A stretch of 64,000 bases of DNA from Clitoria ternatea (GCA_037962975.1 CM075674.1:37648501-37712500); one strand, 5' to 3'. Counted from the first letter of the stretch, positions 46,684 to 58,110 are shown. Notes: a model not told the origin generated them from the sequence alone. Numbers and translations: made by a program.

Positions 46684-47199
46684 ATCTAGAGCCTTCGACC
46701 CGCACTACTTCTGTAACGCCCCGTATAATTTTCCGAATAAATTTTTCGTGTTTTTAAAAGATCATTTTAAAATTCATAAATTAAGTTCAGAGTTCACGTA
46801 ACAGTTGATAATTGCGGAATATTATCATACATACTAGTCGTGAATAATTAAATTCAAGAAAACATTTAAGTAGCGGAAACGATTTAGAAAATAACGGTAC
46901 ATGATACGTTATACTTATTACAGCCCATAAAATCAAAGTCCAAGTAATAATTCATATAGGCATCAATCATGGCATCACTCTTCATTCTGCATGGCATTCA
47001 CTGTAAAAATTAATGTAAGAGTGAGACAGAATATAGAATAAATATAAAATAAATAAAATTGTACAAACACAATCAATAAACCATACTGATATGATGAATA
47101 TGCCAAACAAATTCATTTAATAAGTCTTTAATTAGTCAAATGATGTCATGCTGGATCCATTTGATTTGGTGGGAATACTGCAGTAAAAGGTCTCATAGA

Positions 47200-47310
47200 G
47201 ACACCGGTAGGAATTAATACAGTCATGGATCCCTACAGCCCCATGACCAACACATCGGTAGGAATTTATACAGTCATGGATCCCTACAGCCCCATGACCA
47301 ACGCATCGCA
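47200..47310. repeat. Two tandem copies of a 70-bp unit
   Basis: CGGTAGGAATT, ACAGTCATGGATCCCTACAG and CCCCATGACCAAC blocks occur twice in tandem. Confidence 0.8.
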
Positions 47311-47856
47311 AAAATAGGGCTTTAACTCATCATAGAGTAACCCCCCACCAGGGTAGGCAATCATGAAACCCCCTAAAATTCCATGGTGCGTCCAAATACT
47401 TATGATGCATGAATGCCTTTAATTCTCTTTATCATTTAACATACCATGATATTAATATTTCCAAAACCACTTGGAAAACCACAAGTCCTCAAAGGACACA
47501 TCACATATAATAATTTTCAGAATCATGGATTTACTGTTTCAACCACATGTAACAATAACCACAAGGCATTCATGTACATATATATTAATTATATCATTCA
47601 TAATTATTCACCACCAAAATATACAACTGTATGATACTCATTAAATCGTAACAACATCAATAATAAATCATAATCACTCAAGAGTTTAATAATAAATTGT
47701 TACTTATAGAGAAAATATCATTTTCATTCATAATAACCATTATAATTAACTTTCAGCATTTCCAACAGAAACATACTCTAGTAAAATAGTCATAACATGA
47801 GCAAATCATAACCTTTTCATGTGATTCCACTTTCTATTGCTTAATAATACAATTAT

Positions 47857-48800
47857 CTACAACTTTCATGAAGAACACAATTTCAAATTCCAAACAGAAT
47901 TACCACTTATTCACGAAATACCACACTGCCTCAAGGTGAGTTTTCCAAAACATACATATATTAGTAATTTGAACGTTTCTGGAGATGCAAAAATGATTTT
48001 GGCATGAAACCAGTTCTAAATTATACTTAACAAAAATATCTACAACTTTCATGAAGGCACCAACCACTAATTCTCACTACATAATTCCCAGTTTTAAAAA
48101 CAAGATTCGGATTTCAAATTAACAGAATTACAGCTTGTACATACTTCAGTATTTTAGGCATAACTCAAGATACAAAAATCATTTTGACTTGAAACCACTT
48201 TCTATAGATCCATAACATAAATACCTACAACTTTTATGAAGACATCAAAGGCTGATTATGTACGTACAAGTCCCAGCATATTAATATATACACAAAACAT
48301 GGGATAAATATTCCACTCGGACATGCTTTAGTATTTTGGCTATAACTTTTGCTACACATACTTAAATCAGTCGGTTCAGGTCTCAAAATTCACATAATAA
48401 AAATATATATAACTTTCATGAAGACACTGATCACTAATTCTCACCACAAAATTTCCAATTTTAAAAATAAAGTTCGTATCTCAAGTTAACAGATTTATAG
48501 CTTGGACATACTTCCGTATTTTAGGCATATCTCAAGCTACAAAAATCATTTTGACTTGAAACCACTTTCTATAGATCCATAACATTAATATCTACAACTT
48601 TCATGAAGACATCAAAGGTGGATTATGCACATACAAGTCCCAGCATATTAATATATACACAAAACATAGGATAAATCTTTCACATGAATATGCTGTAGTA
48701 TTTTGGCTATAACGTTTGCTATACATATTCAAATTAATTGATTCAGGTCTCAAAACTTAGATAACAAAAAGATCTACAACTTTCATGAAAAAGTCAGAGT
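47857..48800. repeat. About 183-bp tandem repeat with a two-unit (367-bp) higher-order period
   Basis: The anchor AACTTTCATG (one copy AACTTTTATG) occurs at 47861, 48044, 48229, 48411, 48596 and 48778: spacings 183, 185, 182, 185 and 182. Alternate units share extra blocks (GACATCAAAGG...CACAAAACATGGGATA versus ACTAATTCTCACCACA...TTGACTTGAAACCA), so pairs were amplified together. Confidence 0.9.
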
Positions 48801-49429
48801 CAAATTCACACGTTTTCAATTTCAAAAATGAGCAACAAGTTACAAAGTTAATTCTAGAATCCTAGAACAGCATACAATTCTACCCATTTCATAGTTATTC
48901 ACAACCATTTCCCCTCTTACTTGGTTTGCCGACTGGAAATGGTCTCCTTGCTATCCTTGCTCCTGTTCGAAGGTGTATTGAGGAAGAAGAGTAAAAGAGA
49001 GGAAGAAGGTATACTAGCCTTGTTCTCTGAAGGTAGGTCTGAGCAGAAGCAATGTTAATAATGTAAGGACAAGTGGGGAACAACTTTCCCTTGAGTGGAT
49101 GTTTAGTGTTGTTAGTGCGTTGATAATGGGAATTAAATAAGAAAGTGGGCTTATAATGGTCCACTTCTGGCCGTCTTACACACTAGAGGTGAATAATGGG
49201 TTTAGATGCATTAAAATATGCATAAGAGACAAGAAAGGAGTCAAAAAGTTACTCCTGCGCTGAATACCGACTGGAATCCACTTGGTTAGCCTCTAAGCCG
49301 ACTGGAATTGCCAGTCGTTGTGAAGAAGAAGGGAATCCGAGTCCCTCTCGCTCAAGCAAAATCCTCTCTCGCTTGAGCGAGTGCCATATATAACACTGGC
49401 AGAAGGGAGTTTCGCTCAAGCGTTTTCGA

Positions 49430-51120
49430 CTCGCTTGAGCGAGTCATACTGTCCTCGCTCGGAATTCCTCTGAAACCGACTCAAGTACTCGGTTTCTCAC
49501 TCGGTAGAATCTGTCCAGAACCGACTCCCACCTAATTGGACACTCACTCGGAATTGTGTCTTCTTGAAAACTCGGTCAGATTTCTCTTCCTTGTAGGTAA
49601 CTCAGTCAGAGTTGACTCGGACACTCAAAGTATCTCACTCAGCAGAACCTCTTGACACCGAGTCAGCTCTCAATCAGTCTCTCACTCGGCAGTTTCAAAT
49701 CAAATCATTCTTAGCCGACTCACACTTACATAGTCTATCACTCGGCTATTTCTTCTAATTCTGAGTCATCACAAGCAGTCTTTCACTCAATTAAATCTTC
49801 CAGACCGATCCACACTCTTTGGTTTGTCACTCGGCAGATTACTACAAACCGACTCATTCTACTCGATTGTGCATTCGGTAAAATTAATTAAAACCGATTC
49901 CCAACACCCAGATTTCTACTCGGTAGAATATTCCTTATTGATCATCATTCACTCAGTATTTCACTTCCAGAACTGATCAACATTAGATCGGCCATTACTC
50001 GGCAATTCCTTTCCTTACTGACTCATCTCTAAATTGATTACTCACTCGGTATGTCATCCCAAAACCGACTCCTCATCAGGTTGATCCTCACTCGGTTAAT
50101 TCATTCCAAAACCAACTATTCTTAATTTTTACCATATATCCTCAGCAGGTGCCATCCCACTCGGAATTACACACTCGGAGGCACTCCACTCTCGAGTTCC
50201 ACTCGGAATTACTCTGCCCTTTCATCATTAGGAGGAATTCACTAAGCCATCTCACTCGGACTTATTCGAATCTTATCCACTCGGAATATGTATAATATTT
50301 TTCACTCGGATATCAACACTTAGGAATATAGAAGTATTTCCCACTCGGGTTTCACTCGGTTAATCATTACTTAGTCAAGATCAAACCAACTTCTTCAACT
50401 ACGTTTCACTCAGAGTCCATCAGGTCCATTACCACTCGGAAAAGGCCCATACATACGAGTCTCACTTGGAATTTGGCTTATATACATGAGACTCATTCGG
50501 TTATTCATCTTTTGGCATCACAGACTAACCTTCCTTGAATTGTTCTTCACTCGGAAACCTTTTAAGGCTTTTACCAGAAAAGAAGCCATATGCATAAGTT
50601 CCATTCGGAAATGAATTTTTCTTTGCTCTCCTCTCGGAAATAAAGCACTCGGGAAACTTTCACTCAGAAATGAAAATACTTGATAATATGACTCAGAATT
50701 GAGTCGTTGGAGAAGTACTTGACTCAGAAATGAGTCCTTCTAAGATGTTTGACTCGGAAATGAGTCATTTAGATATAATTGACTCGGAATTGAGTCTTTG
50801 GAGAGTACTTGACTCGGAAATGAGTTTTTCTAAGGTGTTTGACCCTGCAGTGAGTCATTCCAAGGTTAGTCACTCGGATTCTTTCACCCAGAAGTGGTTC
50901 TATCAGTCCACTTCACACAAAAGTGTCTCTGGGGCAAGGATTCCACTCGGAATAAACCCTCTCGGCCATGTTCCACTCAGAAAACACAACCTTCACTTGG
51001 TATTTCCATTTTTCACTCGGAATTTCTCTTAGTCACTCGGAATTTTTCTCTTTCACTCGGAACAGGGTGCCCTTTTCACTCGGACAGTCCTTTCTAAGGC
51101 ATGTTTCACTCGGAAAATGA
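49430..51120 (-). repeat. Dense CACTCGGAA (CCGAGTG) motif cluster in the solo LTR
   Basis: Some 50 copies of ACTCGG or CACTCGGAA at irregular 15-50-bp spacing, the reverse complement of the motif in the LTR at 1741-4849. Several inverted CTCGCT/AGCGAG pairs occur at 49340-49450. Confidence 0.88.
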
Positions 51121-51900
51121 ATCTTATCATTAAAGGTCTATGTAAATCCTATAATTATACCCAAAAATAAAATTTTTGGAGTATTATATATCATCCATAG
51201 AGTGTTTTATTCATTGTTTAACACTTATAGACCTTCTATACCTCATAATTTACAAAATGGGACTATTATTAAAAAAATAGGATGTTACAACTTCCCCCGA
51301 GTAAAATAGCCAACAACAAAGGAAAAATCACTAATTTCAAACAAAAGCAAGGACAACCATTGTGCAAAGCATGGGAGCCATATCAAGGAAAGTTGAGAAG
51401 GTGTCCTCATCATGGATTAGCAGGTTGGATAAATGTCCACGCCTTCTAAAATTGTCTGAATCAGGAGTTATTTAAGCAAGCACTTTTGTTTCTTACAAGT
51501 CGTGTTTGGCCATGCTTCACATATCACCTTATGACGTTTCAAGAAACTTTTACAGGATCACATCCAAGCTAATTGAGGTTTTTTAGTTTGACATTAAAAT
51601 TAAAGTTATGTTTGGATAAAATTAACTCAATCAAATTTTCAAAATTCCTCTCAATATCCTTTTCTCTTAAATGCAATCTCACTGATACTTTGTTGAATAT
51701 TATTGTTTTCGGTAGTTGTTTATTGTCACGGGTTTGCATTTTTACTACCATCGCTGCGTCTATAATAGGTAGGCTTGTGGAAAAATTTAAATGATATGCT
51801 TCTATCAGATAAATAGAACTTAGGATCTCTGTTTCTCTTTTTGGTATGGGCTTCCTTCATTGTTTGATTTCTTCTTTTGAAGATGGAAAAAACTTTCGTC

Positions 51901-54320
51901 TCCTTTTTCATTTTGTGAACTTAACAGAAATTATCGATCCATCACCCTTTAATAATATCAATAAAGACACTTTGTTTTGCTAGAACCCATAAAACTAACA
52001 TTGATGAATGTTACTTATTAGAAGACATTTTAGTCTTAACATTAATGTTTTTAGGCTATTCTAATCCAACTAAAAATCGTCCATTTCAATAAAACTCAAT
52101 AAGTCACACTTAGATAATCTAATTATCCAATCATGTCCTACTAAACATAAATAAAGTTCCCTAACTATGACACGACCTACACTTAATCTATATCAAATTT
52201 GACATTGTTACTTGTTAGTAGGCTTGATTGTCATATTTGAGAAATTATTTTGTATCGAATTTCGTTAATTAACCCCAAAACAAATAATCGAAATTGAGAT
52301 GGTTATGGTCTTCCTAAAAAACAAATCAAAACCTAAAGGAACTATGATGACACCACTTGTTGAAGTACTACTTCTTGGATCTATCATCCTTTGGAGTCAT
52401 CACTCCTCAGTTCCTTCAAGGTCAACATGTTCTAGAGTCAGCACTCCAACTTTCTTTTAGGTCTTCATCTTGTTGTCTCAGATCTGTGACTATTACAACA
52501 TATATAGAAACTCATTTTACAAATGAGTGAAGGGTTGGGAAGGGGAGTACAACATAATAGAGAAAAACACAACACATAGGCTATATTTACATGAATTTAA
52601 AACTCTAAGACCATAACTATTCACTATACAATGTGTTAGTTAATCAATTAATTGAAAATGAATTACATTTAAAATCATACAAATTTTAAAACAAATAATT
52701 AAACATATGGGATTGCAAAACATACTACATAGATTAATACAAGGTTCCTGTTGCTCTGTCAATAAACGATGGTTTTAATGACTTAAAACATGTTACTAAT
52801 TTTATATGTATTTCTTATTAATTTCAAAATACATTTCTTGATTTTATTTCTATCAAACATAAAAATAAAATTAATTTCAGTTAAATATACATATAAGATA
52901 GTATTTTTTATTTTCCTACAATAAATATGAGTAATATTTCCATTTTCTCATTTTAGTTTTTATTTTCAATTATATAATTTTAAATTCATTAAATAATTAT
53001 AACATTTAATTTTTTATGCAATTAATTAAATAATTATAACATTTTCATTGCCTCGTAGAAATGTACAATTTTATCACTCTATGCGACAATTTTCTTACTA
53101 TAAATATGGATAATATTTCCATTTTCTCATTTTAGTTTTTATTTTCAATTATTTTTTTTCTTTTTTCCTCTTTCCACTGTTATTTATTTGTTGGGTGTAT
53201 TTTAAAGTTATTCTTAAAATTACATAATTTAAATCAAGGTAAGACAAATATGGTGTTAATATCTTCTCTATTCGTAACCAACTCCGAATTTAAAACTAAA
53301 TATTCTACCATTATAAGAATAAAACAAAGTTTTGGTCACAACTCTACATTTTTAAACACTTAACCTATACAATTTCAAGATTGTTATTTTATCATGTGAC
53401 AATTTTCTTAGGATAAATATGGGTAATATTTTCATTTTCTTATTTTAATTTTTATTTTTAATTATTTTTTGTTTTTTCTCTTTTCACTGTTATTTGTTTG
53501 TTAAGTGCATTTCAAAGCTATCCTTAAAATTGTATGATTTAATTTGAGGTATAGCGTTAGCAGATTAGGCAATTAAGAGTGTTAATATATATCTTCCCCT
53601 TTCGTAACCAACTCCAAACTCAGAACTATAAAAATTTTTTTCAATATTTTACCTTTTTAAAAATAAAACAAAATTTTAATGACGACTCTACATTTTTAAA
53701 CACTAAACCTATATAATTTTTTCAGGATCATTTCGTCATGTTATGACAATTTTCTTACAATAAATATGGTAATGTTTCTATTTTCTCATTTTAATTTTTA
53801 TTTTCAATTATATATAATTTTAATTTCATTAAATAATTATAACATTTAATGTTTTACACAATTAATTAAATAGTTATAACATTTTTCATTGCCTCGAAAT
53901 TCCATGAAAAAATCCCTTTTCTTTTTATTGTTGTGGTATTGCTAGTGAAGAATTTATTAATTATTATAATAGTCCTTCTCAAAGATAATGATAATATATA
54001 AATCCTTAGATTGCTTTTCAGGTCTACTAATTTTTTTGTTGAGCTACCATTATTATGACCTAGGTTTCTTCCATAAATTGAAAACTTAAACAAATTATTT
54101 TAATTCTACGATGATATTATATAATTAGTCTTAACATAAAATATGTTGTCTTTATTTAAATTAGTTTTTTATTTCTCATTTTTAAATTAGTATTTTTAGA
54201 TTCTAATTAATTAATATATATCTAACTTTTAAGTGAATAATAATTGAATAAATCATAAATTATAAAGAATATCAACCATACCACTTGGAAACCAGAGGGT
54301 TTTTTTATTTAAGATAACAT
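51901..54320. other. AT-rich intergenic DNA downstream of the cyclotide gene
   Basis: No coding region is supported. The main structure is the diverged repeat family at 52905-53890 (separate entry). Confidence 0.7.
52905..53890. repeat. Four-copy diverged AT-rich repeat
   Basis: A block ACAATTTTCTTAC(T/A)ATAAATATGG...TTTTCTCATTTTAGTTTTTATTTTCAATTA starts near 52913, 53088, 53398 and 53750. Copies 2 and 3 share a further 250-300 bp (CACTGTTATTTGTTTGTT, CGTAACCAACTCC, CTCTACATTTTTAAACAC). Copies 1 and 4 share a different tail (CATTAAATAATTATAACATT, CATTGCCTCG). Confidence 0.8.
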
Positions 54321-54335
54321 ATAATATCATAAACA

Positions 54336-54341
54336 TTTATT
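54336..54341 (-). terminator. Poly(A) signal of the cyclotide gene
   Basis: AATAAA in sense, about 36 nt after the stop codon. Confidence 0.6.
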
Positions 54342-54376
54342 TATATTTATAGTAGATGCATCATGCCTGATCACTT

Positions 54377-54840
54377 TTAGTAGATACTTTCAATAGGCAT
54401 TTTTATGTCATCCTTTAACATTTTTAAAAAGTCTTTCAACAAATATCCTTCGGATTCAGCATAAAAACACCAACCAAAATGGATATTGGAATCGGGGAAA
54501 GAAGCACAGTAGTTTCCAGTTCCTTTCTTAAAACAGTCTTCATGAGATTCACATAAAAGACGATGTTCATCCACCGTCTTCGCTTCAATTGCAATTATAT
54601 GGTTTTTCTTGCAAATTGGATATGAACATGAACAACCTGGCGTGTAACACTTAGTTTTGAAACAAGTTTCTCCACAGGTAGGACGACCTCCTTCTGTCTT
54701 CTTCAGTGTAAACATCACTAAATTGATATAGTAAAACTGATTAGTAAAATATATACTCATCATATATATAGTCTAATATTTGATGTTTCCAAACTATATA
54801 GTTAAAAATCATAAAAAAGTATCAACAAATAAGTTGATAT

Positions 54841-54892
<52 letters not shown>

Positions 54893-55020
54893 TACAGTTT
54901 CTCAATATTGCAAAATATACAGTTAGAAATTAAATGAAGAAATAATAATGAAACACAATACGTACCAGAAGTAGCAAGGAAGAAGATGACAGCAAGAGAA
55001 GTAAGCCTAAGGTAAGCCAT
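54377..55020 (-). CDS. Cyclotide embedded in an albumin-1 precursor (exons 54966-55020 and 54377-54717)
   Basis: Two exons joined in frame give a 131-residue secreted precursor: exon 1 has 18 codons plus one base; exon 2 starts at 54717 after a TTTAG acceptor and ends at the TAA at 54377-54379. Residues 1 to about 24 form a hydrophobic ER signal. Residues 28/29-57 are the cyclotide: Cys33, 37, 42, 47, 49, 54 with loops of 3, 4, 4, 1, 4 residues, Glu35 in loop 1, a Tyr51-Pro52 pair in loop 5, and a C-terminal Asn57 where an asparaginyl endopeptidase would cleave and join it to Gly28/29. Residues 58-69 are a linker and 70-131 an albumin-1 a-chain with Cys74, 80, 89 and 102. Cyclotides are knotted, head-to-tail cyclic defence peptides, often insecticidal. 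The precursor is intact. Clitoria-type cyclotides are known to occupy the b-chain place of albumin-1. Peptide activity is inferred from family only. Confidence 0.93.
54718..54965 (-). other. Intron within the signal-peptide region of the cyclotide gene
   Basis: 248 nt with a GTACGT donor (54965) and TTTAG acceptor (54718). It splits codon 19 after its first base, and joining keeps the frame. Contains an (AT)n microsatellite at 54846-54892. An intron in this region is, as I recall, usual for legume albumin-1 genes. Confidence 0.88.
54846..54892. repeat. (AT)n microsatellite in the intron
   Basis: About 46 bp of AT dinucleotides with one GT interruption near 54881. Confidence 0.95.
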
Positions 55021-55072
55021 TCTGAAATGTGTTATAGGTTTTGGTGTGCGTTGGTTCCTTCTTACCGTCCGC

Positions 55073-55081
55073 AATTTATAG
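55073..55081 (-). promoter_or_regulatory. TATA box of the cyclotide gene
   Basis: CTATAAATT in sense, about 53 nt before the start codon, leaving a 5' UTR of roughly 20-25 nt. Confidence 0.8.
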
Positions 55082-55107
55082 GCAACAAAAAATCTACTGT
55101 TGCGTCC

Positions 55108-55292
55108 ATTAAAATATTATATGATGTTATCCTCCAGTGACGCCTTGATTAAAATATTATATAATGTTATCCTCCAGTGACGCCTTGAAATATAATGTTA
55201 TCCTTCAGTGACGCCTTGATTAAAATATTATATAAACTTCACCTGCGAGGCACGACTTGATTAAAATGTTAGACCCGCGAACCACGCGTTGA
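55108..55292. promoter_or_regulatory. Tandem-repeat promoter region with three TGACG cores
   Basis: Five degenerate units of about 31-42 bp upstream of the TATA box, built from ATTAAAATATTATATAATG, TTATCCTCCAG and TGACGCCTTG blocks. The first three units each carry TGACG (55138-55142, 55178-55182, 55209-55213); the last two are diverged (GCACGACTTG, CCACGCGTTG). TGACG is the core bound by TGA-type bZIP factors in plants. A regulatory role is inferred from position and repetition only. Confidence 0.6.
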
Positions 55293-56431
55293 TTAAAATA
55301 AGACTCGAACGTATTATTATTACAAACTCGAGGTTGTAGATAAATTCATAAGACTCTATTTATTATTATAATAACATCAAAAACACTTTAAATAGAACAT
55401 AATATCATTAATTTAATTTTAAGTCTAAAAAAAGTAGATGACAACAATTCTAAATCTAATACAACTCCATGATTAATCACTAAAACAAGGTTTAGAAATT
55501 AAGCAACACAAAAAAATTATAGATGTCATGCAAAGACGTTTATTTCAAAAATCTTTTGTACTTGTTATTTTTCCAGAGACTATTTTTTTCAAAATTCCCC
55601 AATAAATTAAAAACAAGATCATAGCCATGAACCTACATTAATAGAGGAACAGAGGAATGCAATGCAGAGGAAGCGTCATTGCACAGTTCATGAGGGAGCT
55701 GGACGCCGGAAACACGCACATTGTGCTCAGAAGTCCACGGTGTGAGGGATTTGGTCAGGGCGTACGAGAGAAATTTTGTTAGAGGGTTTGGAGGAGATAC
55801 TTTTGAAATGAAAACCTGTTCCCTTAAGTGCCGTAGCAATATCGGTTTTTAAATAAACCAATGGAACCCATCTAAGGTCATCATTTTATTATAAAAATGC
55901 TATATGGGGTCTTTCAAGAACCGATGTAGATTTACCTATGTGGAATCCTATGTTTGTACCAGTGTTGATCCAATTCACTTCGCCAGAGGTACTTTTTTGT
56001 CTACAATTGAACAAATAAGAAAAAAACGTGAGTTAAGTTGATTATTTAATAAGAATATAGAGGCATATAACTATTCTCTCAATTTAACAATACTTACAAG
56101 GATCATTAAAAAGTCAAAACAAAATATTTTAAAAATAAATAAAAGATTAATTAGTCTACTTAAACAAAACCCCAATCATATTAAAAATAAAGTAAAACTA
56201 AAATAACTTATTCCCTTCACATAAACACCATCCCATATTATTACTGTTCTTTGAATTCTAATTCCTTTTTGAACGGAGATAATAACTCACAGTAGAGAAT
56301 GAAAATAATATCACATTTAAAATAAAGATAATTGTATATTAGGAAAAACAATAAGGCGGGAGAATCATATTCACGATTTACAAATAATAATCCAATAAAT
56401 AAAAGTGAAAAGAAAAAATTATGTTTAATAT
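55293..56431. other. Intergenic DNA between the cyclotide gene and the CACTA duplication
   Basis: AT-rich, with a GC-richer patch at 55640-55840. The 68-codon minus ORF there has no recognisable homology. AACCGAT occurs as an inverted pair near 55840 and 55925 and could be a subterminal transposon motif, but no CACTA terminus was found. Confidence 0.5.
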
Positions 56432-58110
56432 GTTATATTAAATGAGAATTAGATGTCCAATAAATAAAAGTTGAATACTTACGATTCTTTAGGCGACCTC
56501 ATCAGCTTGCGCTGAAGTGTAGTCTCCGATCTTCTTCACACTGGCACGCTTCCATTTGTCATCAGCTTGTTGGTGAGTGAGGTCTTATGTACCCTCCATT
56601 GCTCAACGACAATGCCAAGGGCATTCCTCCTCAGTATGTCAACAACAGGAACGTCCTAACAAGATGTTATTATGATCAAAAACTGAAATAAATAAAGTAA
56701 ATAACTTAAAGTTAAGATTTGTTACCGTAATATCAACCCATATTTGGTTCTTCAGCACCTCCTCAACACTATCCCAATCTAGGATAAGAATAGAGACCTT
56801 CGACCTTGCTATAACACCCAAGTAACTAATAAACTTGGCGGCATGGTTCCTTGAAAATACCGCCTGTGTTGACATCAATATTAATATGACACCATTTTCC
56901 CTTATTGCGCCCGAGTGTGACTGGTCATACATGTCACCTCTTACTCTTATTGGCAGAGGAATATGTAGCCTATGGTATGTGGATCCTGGATATGTATCTA
57001 TTCAAACAAGAAATAAAACATTAGTTAATATCACAATAACACTAGAAATAAAACATTAGTTAATATCATCATAACACTAGAAATAAAATAGTAATTAGTA
57101 TCATTAAACATTAAATATTGTGAATCATAGTCAATCATACATAATTTTTATCAAAACTATAAAGTTAGAATGTTTTCCCACAAGCCTTCATGGTGGTCAT
57201 GACGAGTGACAGACATGTTGTTACAGAAGAAGTTCCAAGGCATCAAGACTCGGATCTCCAATGCTCTTTCTACCTGCTATAATAATTGATCATCTTTTGT
57301 CAAATGAGTCACTAACATAAAAAACTTGTTTTACTTGAGTTGCTATGATGAAAGGCTCTTCCTTGAGATCTGCTAATGTAAATCCAAGTTCATCAATTTT
57401 AACATCGATCTTATTCTCAACCCATTTGTATTTAAACACAAGAACTATGAAAGAACTGTAATCAACCTCCCATATATCTTTAATCACACCAAAACAACAC
57501 AACTCAGCCATAATAAGGTTGTTGTCCTTTGAAGTTGAGAAATGCATTGATTGAGCCACAATCATAACTCCATTATTCTACACTGTACTCTTGTCATCCT
57601 ATGTCTTTGTACCCATAATAAGTAAAGATGTCAAAGTTGGGTCCTTGAGTTAGCCGACGTAATATTTCAGGATAATAGTCATTTTGAACAACTGCGAGAA
57701 TGTCTTGTTGTGTTCATTCATCATTTTTCAGCCATTCTAGGGTTGTTTCTTTTGACCAACTTTGTGAGTTAAATAAGGGAGTACTTTGTTTGTGTTCAAA
57801 ATATACAAGTGTGCTTAAAGGACTTCAGTCTATGGCATGCTCTTTATGTTTTGACCAATTGTACCTTTCCTATCAAATTACCCATCATGACGTGTCTTCA
57901 GAATGCTGATGATTTCAGCTAGTGACATTGGCAAAACTTAGTTGCTTCATATATAATGTACCTTTCAATAATGGATGCTTTGGGATGGTGTTGGTTCTTC
58001 ATATACCCTTTCAATATTTTCATGTATCGCTCAACAGGATACATCCACCTCAAGAACACTATACCACACAACCGAACCTCCCTCACCAAACAGATGATTA
58101 GGTGGACCAT
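56432..58110 (-). pseudogene. CACTA (En/Spm) transposase 3' half, duplicate 1
   Basis: On the minus strand, from right: a DUF4218-like segment (MVHLIICLVREVRLCG, LRWMYPVERYMKILKGYM; 58110-57919), a DUF4216-like segment (HFSTSKDNN, FKYKWVENKIDVKIDELGFTLADL, QVKQVFYVSD; 57565-57290) and a C-terminal segment (AAKFISYLGVIARSKV, VEEVLKNQIWVDI; 56932-56639). These are the usual C-terminal blocks of CACTA TNP2-type transposases. Frames are separated by AT-rich intron-like DNA and stops. It lacks about 290 bp present in duplicate 2 at the GTCAT-CAGC junction near 56562. Confidence 0.8.

Larger units (their letters stand above)
46712..51289 (-). mobile_element. Solo LTR of the Tekay-like family, 4578 bp, target duplication ACTTC
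   Basis: Plus strand TGTAACGCCCC to GGATGTTACA, with ACTTC at 46707-46711 and 51290-51294. The single uninterrupted ACTTC is at 5572-5576 in copy A. In minus orientation it starts TGTAACATCC, like the LTR at 1741, carries the same CCGAGTG motif family and an ACCAAGTAAGAGGGG block (minus, about 48907-48921). No pol or gag sequence lies inside. Confidence 0.92.
45173..51900 (+). pseudogene. Athila-like leader and gag remnant, copy B, with three insertions
   Basis: Collinear with copy A: TTTTCTCTGTTTACTC at 45270, a GGxGEAQSWF-like stretch near 45405, ELSR before the hAT-like insertion, then YFPPSK (51290), LCKAWEPYQGKLRRCPHHGLAGW (51340-51420) and on to about 51900. Copy B lacks the Tekay-like and copia insertions but has two solo LTRs of its own. 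Coding capacity is lost. Confidence 0.75.

Noticed and set aside
54377..54763. Using the upstream ATG at 54763 as the start of the cyclotide gene
   Set aside because: That reading enters the intron and lacks a signal peptide; the spliced form from 55020 has a signal, TATA box and in-frame junction.
55633..55839. 68-codon minus ORF near the cyclotide gene
   Set aside because: No recognisable domain, promoter or splice support; could be a transposon fragment but nothing confirms it.
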